This document shows, one piece after another, positions 1 through 10,017 of a stretch of 64,000 nt of DNA. The notes under the pieces are model-generated. The model did no database searches, was not told the origin of the DNA, and saw only the letters and a program-made list of their open reading frames with translations. The stretch's first letter is position 1. The number at the start of each line of letters is the position of its first letter. A program made the translations under genes and the position numbers. Source of the stretch: JBDTVS01 sp040007095 (GTDB lineage Bacteria; Acidobacteriota; Vicinamibacteria; Vicinamibacterales; CAVVIG01). The stretch lies in contig JBDTVS010000072.1 of assembly GCA_040007095.1 (NCBI GenBank), positions 8,343 through 72,342 of the forward strand. Direction: 5' to 3'.

Positions 1-2836
1 CGAGCACCGAATGCGGTGGGATGAGGTTCACCGTGATGTTCGGCGCGTTGCCCGCGAGGTTGCGACCGAGGATCTGCGACACCACGGCGTTCGAGATGGT
101 GTAGTTGGCCGCGAACGCGCCACCAGCCACCGGCGTGCCGAACCCGCTCACCTGGATGCCAGGCTTGCTGGTGAACGTGCCACTCAGCGCCAGGTCGATC
201 TTCGGAATCGTGTAGCTGACGAGTCCCTTGTACTGGGGCAGAAACTGGGTCTCGATGTGGCAGAACGGGTTCAGCAGCCCGATCTCCGGGACTCTTTCGC
301 GCACGCCGCAGTTGTCCGACGTCGAATAGCCGCCCGAGAAACCGCCCTGCGCCGCCAACCCATTACGCGCCCGCGTGCTCGCGCTCAGGTCGATGCCGTT
401 GTACTTCTGGTAGGCGTCGCCGTACGCGTCGGAGTAGGTGATGTAGTTCCGGGTCACCCCGAAGAGCGACGGGTTGTTGAGGTCGTACAGCGTGCCGACC
501 TGATAGCCCCCACCTCCAGGCAGCCGGGCATCCTGCGGCGCCGTGATCGCGAACTGCGAGAAGTCCGAAGGCGCCACCGCCAGATTGTCCGTGACGGCGA
601 AGCCGTAGAACGCGCGGTGGAAGAAGCCGACTTCGACCGAGGTCCGGGGCAACACCTCGTGCTGCACCGACACACCCCAGTTCCAGTCTGACGGCCGGAT
701 GCCCGATCCGTGCAGGATGTTCGGATCGATCGTGTTGCTGAAGGTCGAAGTTCCGAAGTTCAGGTTGGAGATGACGCCGCAGAAGTCACCGCTGCTACCC
801 CGGAGATCCTGCTGCGCCGGGTTCTTCAGGTCGCAGTCGGGATTCCAGTTGCCGTTGGCGTCGGTCCAGGTGCGCGTCACGTTGGTCGCCAGGCGGGACG
901 TGGGATTCCCGAGCGAGTAGTTGGACGCGGTGACCGTCGATTCGAGGTATTTGCCGACCGTCGCCTTGAGCGCGGTCTTGCCGTTGCCGAACACGTCGAA
1001 GGTGACCGCGGCACGCGGCGTGATGTCGTTGTAGGTGTCCACGACCGGCGTTTCCGGAAAGTCGAGCGCCGTCTGCCAAAACCGGCTCTCGAGATGCTGC
1101 TCCGGCGCCCAGCTCGCCGCACGGTCGAAGCGCAGTCCGCCCTGAATCGTCAACCGGCCGCGCGTCCACTGATCCTGCACGAAGAAAGCGTGGTCGCTCA
1201 TCCACAGGTCGTTCTGCTGGTTGTGCACGTACTCGGTCAGCTGGTTCGGCACGCCGTTATTGGTGCGATACCGCAGGTCGTTGGGGCTGCGGTTGGCGGA
1301 GCGGAGATCGCCCAACTGGTTGCCGATGTAGCCGAACTTCACGCTGTTGGCGCCGGTGACGTACGACCCGCTGAAGCGCCAGGTCGTGGTGATGTTCTTG
1401 TTCCGGCCGTCGCTGAACAGGTCCGTCGTCTGCGAGCGGTACATCAGGCTGGGGATGTTGCCGTTGGCGGCGCACCCCGCCGAGCACTGCTCGATGATGC
1501 GCACGAGGTCGCCGGTGTAGGGATCGGTCTTCGCCCGACCACCCCAGCGCGAGAAGAAGTAGCCGAAGCCGCCCTCGAGCAGCAGCTTGGTGCTGACCGG
1601 AGAGCTCCAGCTCGCCGACTGAAAGCGCATCGGACGCAGGTCGCCGTAGCCGTTACCTTCTGGCGACGTCGTGCCGTTGGAGTAGTTGCCGCCGTTCTCG
1701 CAGCTGCCGCACACACTTTGCTCGTCCCAGAACAGGTTCAGCTTGTTGCGCGGCGTCAACTGCGTGGTGATGCGCCCACTGGCGTTGTCCCATGTCTTGT
1801 CGTTGAAGGCCTGCCGTGAGAAGTCGGGCACATACAGCCACTTCGTCGGATCGCCGGCGTTCTTGTTGTAGTAGATCGGCAGGTAAGCTGAGTTGCCCTG
1901 TGCGCGCGCCGTGGCGAAGTACCACACCCGATCTTTCCGCAGGGGACCGCCGACCGAGCCGGCGATGTCGTAGCTCTTGATGAGCGGACTCTCCGGAATG
2001 TTGAGGTCCTTCAACCTCTGGTCGAGGTTGCTGCTCTGGAGACGGCCGTTGGCCCATTGGACGAAGCCGCTGCCGGACGCGGTGTTGCCGCCGGCGCGCG
2101 GAACGATATTCATCACCGGACCACCCGATTCAACTTCGCCCATGCTCCCGGTCACGGTGAAGGTCACTTCCTGGGCGTTGCGCGTGTCGGTCAGGTAGTT
2201 CGTGCCGCCGGCCTGGGGCACGGCGATGCTGATGCCGTCGACGAGCAGACGGCCATCCGTATTTGCCCGGTTGCCCGAGAGCGACAGCATCGTGCCGTGG
2301 GCGCTGAATGTGCACGAGTTGCACGGCCCGGTTGCGACGTCCTGTTGGCCGCCGAGGACTCCGGGCACCAGGACGAGGAGGGCGTTATAGCCTCCTGAGC
2401 TCGGAATCGACTTGATGACTTCGCTGCTGAGGACCGACTGGCGCTGCGCGCTCTGCAAATCCACGATCGGCGTCTCGCCCGTGACCGTGATCGTTTCCGA
2501 GAGCGACCCTACCTTGAGGTCCGCGTTCACGCTGACCGTTGCCGAACCAGACAGTTCCACGCCTTCGCGCGACACGGCGCTGAACCCCGACAACGTGAAC
2601 CTTACGGCATACACGCCGGGACGCAGGTTGTCGATGCGGTACTGCCCCGCACCGTCGCTGACGGCGGCGCGGGTTCTCTCGATCAGTGCCGGGCTGGAGG
2701 CCTCGACCGTCACGCCGGGCAACACCGAACCCGACGTGTCGCGGACCACACCGGCGATCGCCGCCTGCGCATACGACGCGGCAGGGAGGAGCAGAAGGGC
2801 GACGAATGCGCCCAGAATTCGTACGAAACCTTTCAT
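1..2836 (-). CDS. TonB-dependent receptor with carboxypeptidase-regulatory-like N-terminus, C-terminus cut by window edge
   Basis: Reads without interruption for 945 codons on the minus strand and leaves the window before a stop. ATG at 2836 follows a GAAAGGA ribosome site and opens a signal peptide ending PAASYAQ (about residue 23). A carboxypeptidase-regulatory-like domain follows (GVVRDTSGSVLPGVTVEA, about 28-110), then the TonB plug (ETITVTGETPIVD, VDGISIAVPQAGG) and a long beta-barrel with typical strands such as VFGNGKTALKA and SYTIPKIDLAL. The family makes outer-membrane barrels that import bound oligomers or complexes using TonB energy; the substrate is not readable. The nearest neighbours upstream are broken paralogs, so this is the only apparently sound member of the 0-7 kb array. 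The usual length is about 1,000 residues, so few residues should be missing. Confidence 0.9.
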   Translation of the reverse strand, partial: MKGFVRILGAFVALLLLPAASYAQAAIAGVVRDTSGSVLPGVTVEASSPALIERTRAAVSDGAGQYRIDNLRPGVYAVRFTLSGFSAVSREGVELSGSATVSVNADLKVGSLSETITVTGETPIVDLQSAQRQSVLSSEVIKSIPSSGGYNALLVLVPGVLGGQQDVATGPCNSCTFSAHGTMLSLSGNRANTDGRLLVDGISIAVPQAGGTNYLTDTRNAQEVTFTVTGSMGEVESGGPVMNIVPRAGGNTASGSGFVQWANGRLQSSNLDQRLKDLNIPESPLIKSYDIAGSVGGPLRKDRVWYFATARAQGNSAYLPIYYNKNAGDPTKWLYVPDFSRQAFNDKTWDNASGRITTQLTPRNKLNLFWDEQSVCGSCENGGNYSNGTTSPEGNGYGDLRPMRFQSASWSSPVSTKLLLEGGFGYFFSRWGGRAKTDPYTGDLVRIIEQCSAGCAANGNIPSLMYRSQTTDLFSDGRNKNITTTWRFSGSYVTGANSVKFGYIGNQLGDLRSANRSPNDLRYRTNNGVPNQLTEYVHNQQNDLWMSDHAFFVQDQWTRGRLTIQGGLRFDRAASWAPEQHLESRFWQTALDFPETPVVDTYNDITPRAAVTFDVFGNGKTALKATVGKYLESTVTASNYSLGNPTSRLATNVTRTWTDANGNWNPDCDLKNPAQQDLRGSSGDFCGVISNLNFGTSTFSNTIDPNILHGSGIRPSDWNWGVSVQHEVLPRTSVEVGFFHRAFYGFAVTDNLAVAPSDFSQFAITAPQDARLPGGGGYQVGTLYDLNNPSLFGVTRNYITYSDAYGDAYQKYNGIDLSASTRARNGLAAQGGFSGGYSTSDNCGVRERVPEIGLLNPFCHIETQFLPQYKGLVSYTIPKIDLALSGTFTSKPGIQVSGFGTPVAGGAFAANYTISNAVVSQILGRNLAGNAPNITVNLIPPHSVL

Positions 2837-3295
2837 CGACGGTCCTTTCACCTGGGAGTCACTGGTTACGGTTCCCTCTCGACGTGTCAGACGCGGCCGT
2901 CGCCGGGTCGTCGTCTATCGATCCGCGGCCACTGGGGGCCATCGAGTTATGGGGCCGTTATTATCACACCGATCGGGTACATCCGGGAATTGTCGTGGTC
3001 AAAGCTCTCAGAGCGTGCCCGGCGGCGGGGTGACCGGAGTTCAGCCAAAACTGTCGATGGCGGATCGAGCCGCACTCGTCAATACGCACGCCTCCGGCAT
3101 TCACGACCTCTCAATCGGCCAATCGATCGCGGCCGAGGACGTGCACAGACATCGACGCGGCGGCGAACAGATCAGTGTCGCGCCCGCCTCGGCGATCACT
3201 TCCCAATCGGGTGCTCGAGGTCCTTGTTGTTGTCCTGGCAGATGTATTCGATCGGCGCGCATGGACAAAGAGTAGCACCGCGCCGACACGTTTCA
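2837..3295. other. Intergenic gap upstream of the receptor gene
   Basis: About 460 bases with no convincing coding signal on either strand. It must contain the promoter of the receptor starting at 2836; I could not place -35/-10 boxes with any confidence. Confidence 0.4.
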
Positions 3296-3731
3296 TCAAC
3301 AACGACCGGCGGCGGATCGCGGCGCCTCGAAGTCGAACTGCACGCTGATCTTCGCGAGGCGCGCCGGCATGATCAGCGTCGGTGCCAGCCACGCGGCCGT
3401 TGACGATGAACGTCCGTTTGTAGGTCGGGGTGGGCGCTCGCGTTGAGCGCGTTGTAGAGATCGACGCTGCGCTGCGAACGCCAGCCGTCGAACTTAAAGA
3501 CCTTGCCGGGGTGCAGGTCGATCTGGTCGGATCGCCATACAACGTCCCCGGCGCGACGTGGCAATAGCGATTGAGGACCGTGGTCCCCGTATTTTCCGCC
3601 AGAGGGGCCCGCATCTCGCAGCTATCCCTCGACGTTCGGCCTGGTGCTGGTGCCCCTTGCAGCGTGCGCCTGTGACGGACGCGCGCCGTAACGTTGACCT
3701 CGACGCCGTTCCACCGCAGCGGTTGATTCAC
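3296..3731 (-). pseudogene. C-terminal scrap of a TonB-dependent receptor
   Basis: The last roughly 140 residues of a receptor barrel survive in several frames. WNGVEVNVTARVRHR near 3700 matches WNGVDVTVDARQRNG of the adjacent broken receptor. Further on come APGTLYGD, KVFKFDGWRSQRSVDLYNAL and finally, in another frame, AWLAPTLIMPARLAKISVQF with a stop at 3296. The order is correct but at least two frame changes are needed and there is no N-terminus. It begins only about 20 bases after the stop of the next receptor remnant, so it looks like the tail of a tandem duplicate left after deletion. Confidence 0.75.
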
Positions 3732-3750
3732 GCGCCGACCGTCGAAACAG

Positions 3751-5690
3751 TCAGAAATCGAACTGGGCGCTGACCTTTGCGAACCGGGCCGGCAGCACGA
3801 GCGTCGGCGTCAACCACGCCGCGCCGTATGTCTGGTTGTACGTCTGCACGGCGCTGGCGCTCATCAGGTTGTAGATGTCGACGCTCACCTGCGTGCGGGT
3901 GCGGCCGAATTTCAGAATCTTCGCGACACGAAAATCGACGTTGCTGATGCGATCGCCGTAGAGCGCGCCTGGGGGCAACGAGGTTGAGCGTGACGTTGGC
4001 GGCGTTGCCGGCGAGGTTGCGGCCGAGCGACGGCGCCACCACCGCGTTCGAGGCATTGAAGTTCGCGGCGAGCTGTCCACCGGGCCGGCTCTGGAACGTC
4101 GCGCTGACCTGGACGTCGATTTTCGGAATCGTGTAGGCGCCCAGCCCGCGCAACTGCGTCAGGAACCCGGTACTCAACTGACAGTATTCTTCCGGCTGCC
4201 ACGCCGTCGTGAAGCGTGCTTCGGGCACCTTCGCCAGCACGCCGCAGTTGTCGGTGACCGTCCGTCCGGTGCTGAATCCACCCTGCACGGTCAGGCCGTT
4301 TCGCTGCCGCGCGTCGACCGTGACATCGACGCCGTTCCAGTGATCGGACTGCTCGCCGTAGCTGCTCGAGGGCGCCACGAGGTTGTTGGTGATGCCGAAC
4401 TTCGCGGGATCGACGTCGAACCCGGTGAGGATGGTGGCGCTCGACGGCAGCCGTGTGTCGGTCGGCACGGCAATCGTGTACCGCGAATAGTCCTGCGGCC
4501 CGACGGCCAGATTGTCGGTGACGATGAAGTTGCCATAGAGCCGGCGGAAGTAGCCGACCGTGGCGGATACGCGCGCCACGATCTCGTGCGTGACCGATGC
4601 CCCGAGGTCCCAGTTGTAGGGGCGATTGCTCCAGCCGGAGTACGTCGCCGGGTCGTAGTTGGTCGAGACCACGTTCTGCCCGAACGGCTGCGTGCCCCAG
4701 GCGCCGCAGAAATCGCGCCCGCTCGCGCGATTGTCCTGCGCCAGCGGATTCATGAGATCGCAATCGGCCGCGAAGTTGCCGTTCGCATCAGTCCACGACC
4801 GTGTCGTCGTGGTCGAGAGGCGATTGAGCGTGTTGAGGTTCGAGTAGACGCCGGCCACGCTCGACGCCTCGTTGTACTTGCCGAGCGTGACTTTCACGGC
4901 GGTCTTGCCATTGCCGAACAGGTCGTAGGCCAGGCCCAGTCGCGGTGTCAGATCGTTGAAGCTGGCGCCGCTGTGACCGGCATAGACGATCGGCACCGGA
5001 ATGAAGAGCGCCGGCCCCGCTTACTGATCCGGGTAGTAGCTCGGCACGTGCTCATAGCGGAGGCCGCCCTGCAGCGTCACACGACCGTGCGTCCATTGCT
5101 CCTGCGCATACAGCGCCGTGGGAGTCACATACGAATTGCTCCGCACCGGGAGGATCGACATCGTGAGCTGATTCGGCACGCCGTTATTGAACCGGTAGCT
5201 GAGACCGGCATTGTCGGTGAACGAGTTGTTGATGTTCTGGTAGAAGGCCGCCCAGTAGCCGATCTTGATGCTCTGGGCGCCGGTGATGTAGGACGCCGAG
5301 CCGCGCCAGGTCAGCGTCGCGCTGAAGGGGCGCGACCAAGTCATGGCGCGATAGGTGAGTCCGGGAATCGCCCCTGCCTGCTCCGACACCCGGATCAGAT
5401 CGCGGTTGTTGCCGGGCCGCTCGAGGCCGCCGTACCAGCTCAAGTAAGTGCCGAAGCCGGCTTCGAGCAGCACCCGGTTCGACAGCGGCGATGTCCAGCT
5501 CGCCTGCTCGACACGATGCGGAAAAGCTTCGGTGCGGGACATCGCCTCGGGCGACACCGTCGCCGTTGCACCGCTGATGCACGAGATGCACTCCGAGGTT
5601 TCATCCCAGAAGAGCCTGATCTTGTTGCGCCGCGACGGCTGCATCGTGAGCTGATCTCCGTCGAAGGACATTGCGTGAACACCTGCTCGA
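3751..5690 (-). pseudogene. TonB-dependent receptor remnant, barrel half, with internal stop and frameshift
   Basis: Barrel part of a receptor without its own signal peptide or plug. It enters at about 5,690 with MSFDGDQLTMQPSRRNKIR and runs to a TAA at 5021-5023, inside SYYPDQ-stop-AGPALF. The same frame continues afterwards through SFNDLTPRLGLAYD, which suggests a CAA to TAA change. A second break near 3,970 sits at a run of five G: the frame changes between NVTLNLVAP and GALYGDRISNVDF. The end, ARFAKVSAQFDF and a stop at 3751, is the normal C-terminus of the family. The entry point repeats barrel segments already present in the upstream piece, so this belongs to a different paralog from the N-terminal half that precedes it. 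Confidence 0.8.
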
Positions 5691-7338
5691 TCTCCGCGTC
5701 CATCGCAGCCCGATGATCGACCCGCAACTTGTTACTCTGAAACCTGGCGTCATCGGCAAGGTGAGGACGTCCGAGCACGCCGCGACTGAACGCCCCCCAC
5801 TCCCGATTGTTGTGAATGCCAAACATGACCGGCCCGTCACTCGTCCGGTACGGGCCGTACGGGGCGATCGTCGCGTGGCTGGCCCCCGTTCTCGCCGGCG
5901 CCGTACCGCCAAATGAGTAGTACATCGCATAGCCCATCCACTCACCAAAAGCCTCGAACAGTGACACTTCGAGGGCAGAGCCTCTCCCCGTTCGGCTTCG
6001 CTGTGTAGCAGCGCCGTTAGAATGCCGGTACAGGTAAGCGAACCGGAGGCCGAGATTCAGCGTCATTCGGTTCACACGCCACTGGTCCTGGGCGAACAGA
6101 CCGAGATCGGCGTTTAGCGTCTCGTCCGGCTCGTACGGCGTCGTCCTCAGCGTCGCCCGGGCGGGCACGCCGTTAAGAAACGACAGCCCGGTATCGTTAT
6201 TCGCATACCAGGTCGTGTGGCGCCCGCCGCGCTGCATCTGCAGTCCGACCTTGAACGCGTGCGTGCCGGTGACGTACGACATCGATGCCCGGCTTCGATC
6301 CGGCGTGTAGACGAAGTCATTAGGATTCGCGTCGAAGAACGTGCCTGGCGGACGATCGTCGTTGCCCCACCACCGGAACGATCCGTAGAACCAGAGCCGG
6401 TCGCGCTTGACGGAACCGCCAAGCGACGGGTTCAGATCCCAGACCTTGTCGAGCGCGGGCAGACCAACGAGGCCCTGGGCGCGCAGCGCGTCGTCGACGT
6501 TGTTCGCCTGCATCTGGCTGTTCGCGTAATTCGCAATGAACGATCCGCGGAGCCGGTTGCTCCCGTCCCTCGGGATCACATTGGAGCGGACGCCGTAGAC
6601 GGCGGATTCCACAGATTGCGACCCGACCTCGACGCTGACCTCCTGCACGGTCCCCGCATTTATCGCAAACGAGGTGCTGTAGCTCCCACCTGAGGCGTTC
6701 ATGTTGCTGTAACTCATGCCGTCCATGATGAGCGGCATGTCGAGCCCGCGGCTCCCGTGAACGCTGAGATACACGTGGCGCTCGCCTACGCTGCCGCAGA
6801 CGTCCTGTCCGGTCACGCCGGTCGCCGCGCCGCTGACGACCACGCCCGGAATGAGCACGGCCAGGTTCTGCGGGGTCTTGCGGGTGGGTAGCGAATCGAT
6901 GACGTCCCGACTCATGACCCGCTGCTGGACGACGTTCTGGACGTCCACCACGGGGCTGGCCCCCGAGACTGTGATCGTCTCCTCGACCGCGCCGATCGGC
7001 ATTACGGCATTAACGGTCAAGGTCAACGCGGCAGACAGCTCGATACCCTCACGCCGAAAGCTGCTGAAGCCCGCGAGCGTGAACGTGACGGTATAGGTGC
7101 CAGGTCGGAGATCGACGATCTTAGAGAGACCTTGGCCGTCTGTCAGGGCCGTGCGCAACTTCTCGATGAGCGCTGGGCTACGGGCTTCGACAGTGACGCC
7201 GGGCAACACGCCGCCAGAGAAATCCCTGGCCACGCCCGCAATCGCGCCGGTTTGCGCAAACGTGGCCGAGGGTACGAACACAACGATAAGCCATGTTAAA
7301 AGACTCCCGCCGAGAGCCCTTCTCGATAGCCGGCCCAT
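5691..7338 (-). pseudogene. TonB-dependent receptor remnant, N-terminal half fused to a second paralog
   Basis: ATG at 7338 is preceded at the right distance by AAAGGAGGA, which argues against the ATG six bases upstream that abuts the same site. The protein begins MGRLSRRALGGSLLTW with a signal peptide ending SATFAQ, then a regulatory-like domain (GVARDFSGGVLPGVTVEA), a TonB plug (ETITVSGASPVVDVQ, IMDGMSYSNMN) and barrel strands. The usual stretch of about 180 residues between VYTPD and RASMSYVTGTHAFKVG is missing, pointing to an internal deletion. Near 5,690 the reading frame shifts into a second receptor that restarts at an earlier barrel segment. The whole 3.75-7.34 kb unit therefore looks like a deletion chimera and is unlikely to fold as one porin. 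Confidence 0.75.
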
Positions 7339-7344
7339 GCACAT

Positions 7345-7839
7345 CCTCCTTTGTTACTAACTCGCGCGACCACAAAATGGCGTTGTTTCCGAGACTGGAG
7401 CTTTGGCGACTACGCCGGTCTACACAAAGCCTGGTCTCAGGAAGCGGTTGGGTGTCGATTAAGCGCCAGCGGGCTTTGCATTTCTGTGCTGCCATACCGT
7501 CGCCGGCGTCTGAGCCGCTCCGATCAGCATCGCGATGGGGAGATCCTTCTGGTACGCACCTACTTCCAGACTGCCTCCTTTCGTCTGCGCCTCTGACGTC
7601 TCGAGGCGTCAAACCACGATCACCGCGGCGCACACATTGTGGCCCAGTGCAACAGCACTTCCAGATATAGAAGGCGAGCCGCTCACTCCATAAGGTCCAG
7701 GACTCCGCAACGCCCCTGGGCCCGTCCGTTGGCAAATCCTAGGAGCGTCGGACTGCGCTTTCCGATGCAAAGATTCGATGTCTTGATAAGGAACGCTGAA
7801 AAGTGCCTCTGGCAGGCGCTGCCCGATCACGCAGCTCGG
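7345..7839. other. Gap between receptor array and EamA remnant
   Basis: About 500 bases. The first part must carry the promoter of the broken receptor at 7338. I see no gene with consistent codon use; possible earlier residues of the transporter scrap around 7,740-7,840 are not recognisable. Confidence 0.35.
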
Positions 7840-8349
7840 CGGCCGCCGACGTCCGAGTGGTTCGGTGCCGCGCTGATCGTCGTGGGCGGGGCGATTGTCA
7901 GTTATCGTCCCGGAGATCTCACGGCTGACTGGGTGGAAGTACTGGCGGTGACAGGCGCATGCCTGAGCTGGGGACTCGACAATAACCTGACCCAGCAGGT
8001 CTCGTCCTACGATCCGATTTCGATCGTGCTGATCAAGACGCTCTCAGCCGGCGCCGGCAACGTACTGCTCGCGATCGTCATCTGGCCCCACGTGGTCGCC
8101 GGTCGTGTGGTGGTTGCGTCGCTCCTGGTCGGTTTCTTCTGTTACGAAACAAGCATCGTCCTCGACGTATGCGCGCTCCGGTTCTTGGGAGCCGCGCGCG
8201 AAGCCGCGTTCTTTGCAACCGCTCCTTTCCTCGGTGCCCTGGCGCCGTTCCTCTGGTCGGGGACCGCTTGCGCCGTGCGGATCTCGTGGGCGCGGCCGTT
8301 ATGGCGATCGGGCGTTCTCGTGTTCCGCGCGGTCAGGGGGCGCGGTTGA
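7840..8349 (+). pseudogene. EamA/DMT-family permease, C-terminal half only
   Basis: The segment GAALIVVGGAIVSYRPGD followed by ACLSWGLDNNLTQQVS, VGFFCYETSIVLDVCALRFL and AAREAAFFATAPFLGAL is characteristic of the second repeat of EamA drug/metabolite transporters (10 TM helices, about 300 residues). The N-terminal five helices are absent. Near 8,255 a one-base shift moves VPLVGDRLRRADLVGAAVMA into another frame, so the last helix is also broken. There is no plausible start with a ribosome site. It lies in a mosaic of scraps and should be treated as non-functional. Confidence 0.75.
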
Positions 8350-8487
8350 CGATGCGAGGCACTCGAAACGCCGCCGTTCTCGACTGGTCACCCATTCCTG
8401 CTCGTCCGGACGCCTCGTCTTTTGCAGTGTCTGACAAGAAATTCAGAGAGACTTCAGATGAACGCGACCATTTGAGACGTACGGTAA

Positions 8488-8985
8488 TCAGCGGTCGTTG
8501 AGCCGATCTGAGAGCATGCGATCAATGCACTGGTTTGTCGGACTCCGGGCAGGCAGCACCAGTGGCATCGCGCCGCTGTCCCGCAGCAGACGCCGAAAGG
8601 TGGCGGTGTAGAGCGGGTCGCGGTCCAGGAGGAGGTAGTGCGCGCCGCGAAAGAAGCCGTCGTGGGTGTCGGTCAGGTTCCGCGCGAACTGCGTCATCCA
8701 GGCCTCGTGCGGCTGACGCGTGATCCCGACGATCTCGACCGCGCGGGTCTTGAGCTTCATCACGAAGAGGACCACATAGCGGACCAGCCCGCCGACGGTC
8801 AGGACCTCGACGGTGAAGAAGTCAGCGGCCGCGAGGCCGTCACAATGCGGCGAGGAACGTGTTCCAGGGCGTCTTCGTCCGGCGCTCCGGTGCCGGCTCG
8901 ATGCCGTGGTCCTTCAAGATCGCCTTGATCGTGTTGCGGATTGGGCTCAGGCGAGTTTTGGCACACGACGCCGTTACTGGCTCCG
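8488..8985 (-). pseudogene. Integrase-core (DDE) transposase remnant
   Basis: Two overlapping minus-strand pieces make one broken transposase. The first (RNTIKAILKDHGIEPAPER, near 8,950-8,880) is the HTH-side linker. After a frameshift near 8,840 the second gives ADFFTVEVLTVGGLVRYVVL, then LKTRAVEIVGITRQP and HYLLLDRDPLYTATFRRLL, the first two Asp regions of a retroviral-type integrase core. The C-terminus after LVLPARSP degenerates and the final Glu region is missing. The family is close to IS481-type or related orphan integrase-core proteins. No terminal inverted repeats were found. Confidence 0.7.
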
Positions 8986-9057
8986 CCTCTATGGACCTGG
9001 CGTTCGAATCCCGACCGGACAACCGCGTGGATGGATGGAGTCTGCTACGATGGGACC

Positions 9058-9282
9058 GTGAAGGAAACGCTTGACGCCATCTACGAAAATGGCATATTCC
9101 GTCCGCTCCAAGAGCCGGTCGGTATCCCCGAGCACCGCCGCGTCACGATCACCGTCACCACGGAAGGCAGCGGGTCGTCGCTTGCCGACTGCGTGAATCG
9201 CATCTCGGCTGACGACGCTGCGGAGATGAAACAGATCGTCGAGCGAGAGTTCGAACACATCGATCCCCGTGAGTGGGCGTAG
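9058..9282 (+). CDS. Antitoxin, DUF104 (AF2212-like) type
   Basis: Seventy-four residues from GTG at 9058. The opening ETLDAIYENGIFRPLQEP is the hallmark of DUF104 antitoxins (a beta strand beginning near the first residues, then a variable C-terminal helix). Upstream reading frame exists but its sequence looks non-coding, and this GTG puts the conserved motif at the N-terminus. The gene overlaps the start of the VapC-type toxin by 14 bases, the usual antitoxin-first order. Such proteins bind their PIN-domain partner and repress their own operon; repression here is inferred. Confidence 0.75.
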   Translation: MKETLDAIYENGIFRPLQEPVGIPEHRRVTITVTTEGSGSSLADCVNRISADDAAEMKQIVEREFEHIDPREWA

Positions 9283-9658
9283 CGTCGCTCTTGACACGAG
9301 CGTAGCGATCGCCGTTCTGGCCGGTCAGGCCAGCACATTTCTGTCTGAGCTCGTCGAAGCGTATTTGCGTCCCGTTCCGGTCGTGGGTGAGCTTCGGTTC
9401 GGCGCCCTCAACTCTCGCCGCAGCGCTGACAACCTGATTGAAGTAGAGCGATTGGTTGCGCGCTGTCGCGTGCTCAATATAACGGCGGCGACGGCTGAGG
9501 TATATGCGCGACTGCGCCTCGATCTCCGGAGGAAGGGAAAGCCGATTCCGGAAAACGACCTCTGGATCGCGGCGGTATGCGTCGAGTTTGGTGTGCCGCT
9601 GGCCGCCGTTGACAGTCATTTCGACGGGGTCGACGGCCTGCAGCGACACGCCATCTGA
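9269..9658 (+). CDS. vapC: VapC-type PIN-domain toxin (endoribonuclease)
   Basis: One hundred twenty-nine residues starting at GTG 9269 inside the antitoxin gene. The PIN-domain acid residues are all visible: D9 in ALDTSVAIAVL, E41 in VVGELRFGAL, D97 in PENDLWIAA and D115 in LAAVDSHFDG. Length matches the family. These toxins are Mg-dependent RNases that cut tRNA or rRNA when free of antitoxin. It is intact while the sequence on both sides is degraded, consistent with addiction or with recent arrival. Pairing with a DUF104 antitoxin rather than VapB is known but less common. Confidence 0.88.
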   Translation: MSGRSVALDTSVAIAVLAGQASTFLSELVEAYLRPVPVVGELRFGALNSRRSADNLIEVERLVARCRVLNITAATAEVYARLRLDLRRKGKPIPENDLWIAAVCVEFGVPLAAVDSHFDGVDGLQRHAI

Positions 9659-9805
9659 GATGTCAGCGTCAGCAGGTTTGACCACAGTTCTGACCACAGT
9701 TTGGACTGTCCATGGTGTGTGAATGAGTATCACTGCGTTGACATTCCTGAGGAAAATGACGCGGTGCTACTCCTTGGCATCCGGCGGACACCCCCCGTCG
9801 GTTTC

Positions 9806-9849
9806 TCTTAATCTGCGGGTTGTGGGTTCGATTCCCACCCGGCTCACCA
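9806..9849 (+). tRNA. 3' half of a tRNA-Lys (CTT), 5' half missing
   Basis: The stretch has CTCTTAA of a Lys anticodon loop, then the 3' anticodon strand, a perfect T-arm (GTGGG TTCGATT CCCAC), an acceptor 3' strand CCGGCTC, discriminator A and encoded CCA. A matching 5' acceptor (GAGCCGG) and D-arm are absent upstream, so it cannot be a working tRNA. It abuts the C-terminal end of an integrase remnant, which is how an attachment site duplicated by an integrative element looks. Confidence 0.7.
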
Positions 9850-10017
9850 CTGATTTCAAAGGACTTAGCGCGCTTCTCCACTCGTCCGATTCTGACGTCG
9901 GTTGCGTCTGGGATGCGGATGGATGCGCGTCGTCGAGCAGGTCGACGGCTCTTCTCCCAAAACCGTCGGACATCGCGTACACGCGCAGCGTGATCGACGC
10001 GTCCTTGTGGCCCGTGC
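9850..10017 (-). pseudogene. Tyrosine integrase, C-terminal remnant
   Basis: Minus-strand residues GHKDASITLRVYAMSDGFGR then a polar tail (DDAHPSASQTQPTSESDEW) match the last helix and tail of phage or ICE-type tyrosine recombinases: the G-H-x-x x-x-x-T-x-x-x-Y pattern with the final catalytic Tyr is present. Everything N-terminal is gone and the sequence switches abruptly at 10,018 into a sugar dehydrogenase remnant. The tail ends next to a 3' tRNA-Lys half, supporting a former integration site. Confidence 0.6.

Noticed and set aside
710..1819. Long plus-strand open frame of 369 codons opposite the first receptor
   Set aside because: It is antisense to a fully recognisable TonB-type receptor and has the Arg/Val/Ala-rich composition typical of shadow frames in GC-rich DNA.
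5021..5023. In-frame TAA in the receptor remnant considered as recoding or readthrough
   Set aside because: The gene has a further frameshift and lacks its own N-terminus, so a nonsense mutation in a pseudogene is the simpler reading.
9780..9849. A complete tRNA-Lys gene
   Set aside because: Only the 3' part from the anticodon loop to CCA is present; no matching 5' acceptor strand or D-arm lies upstream.
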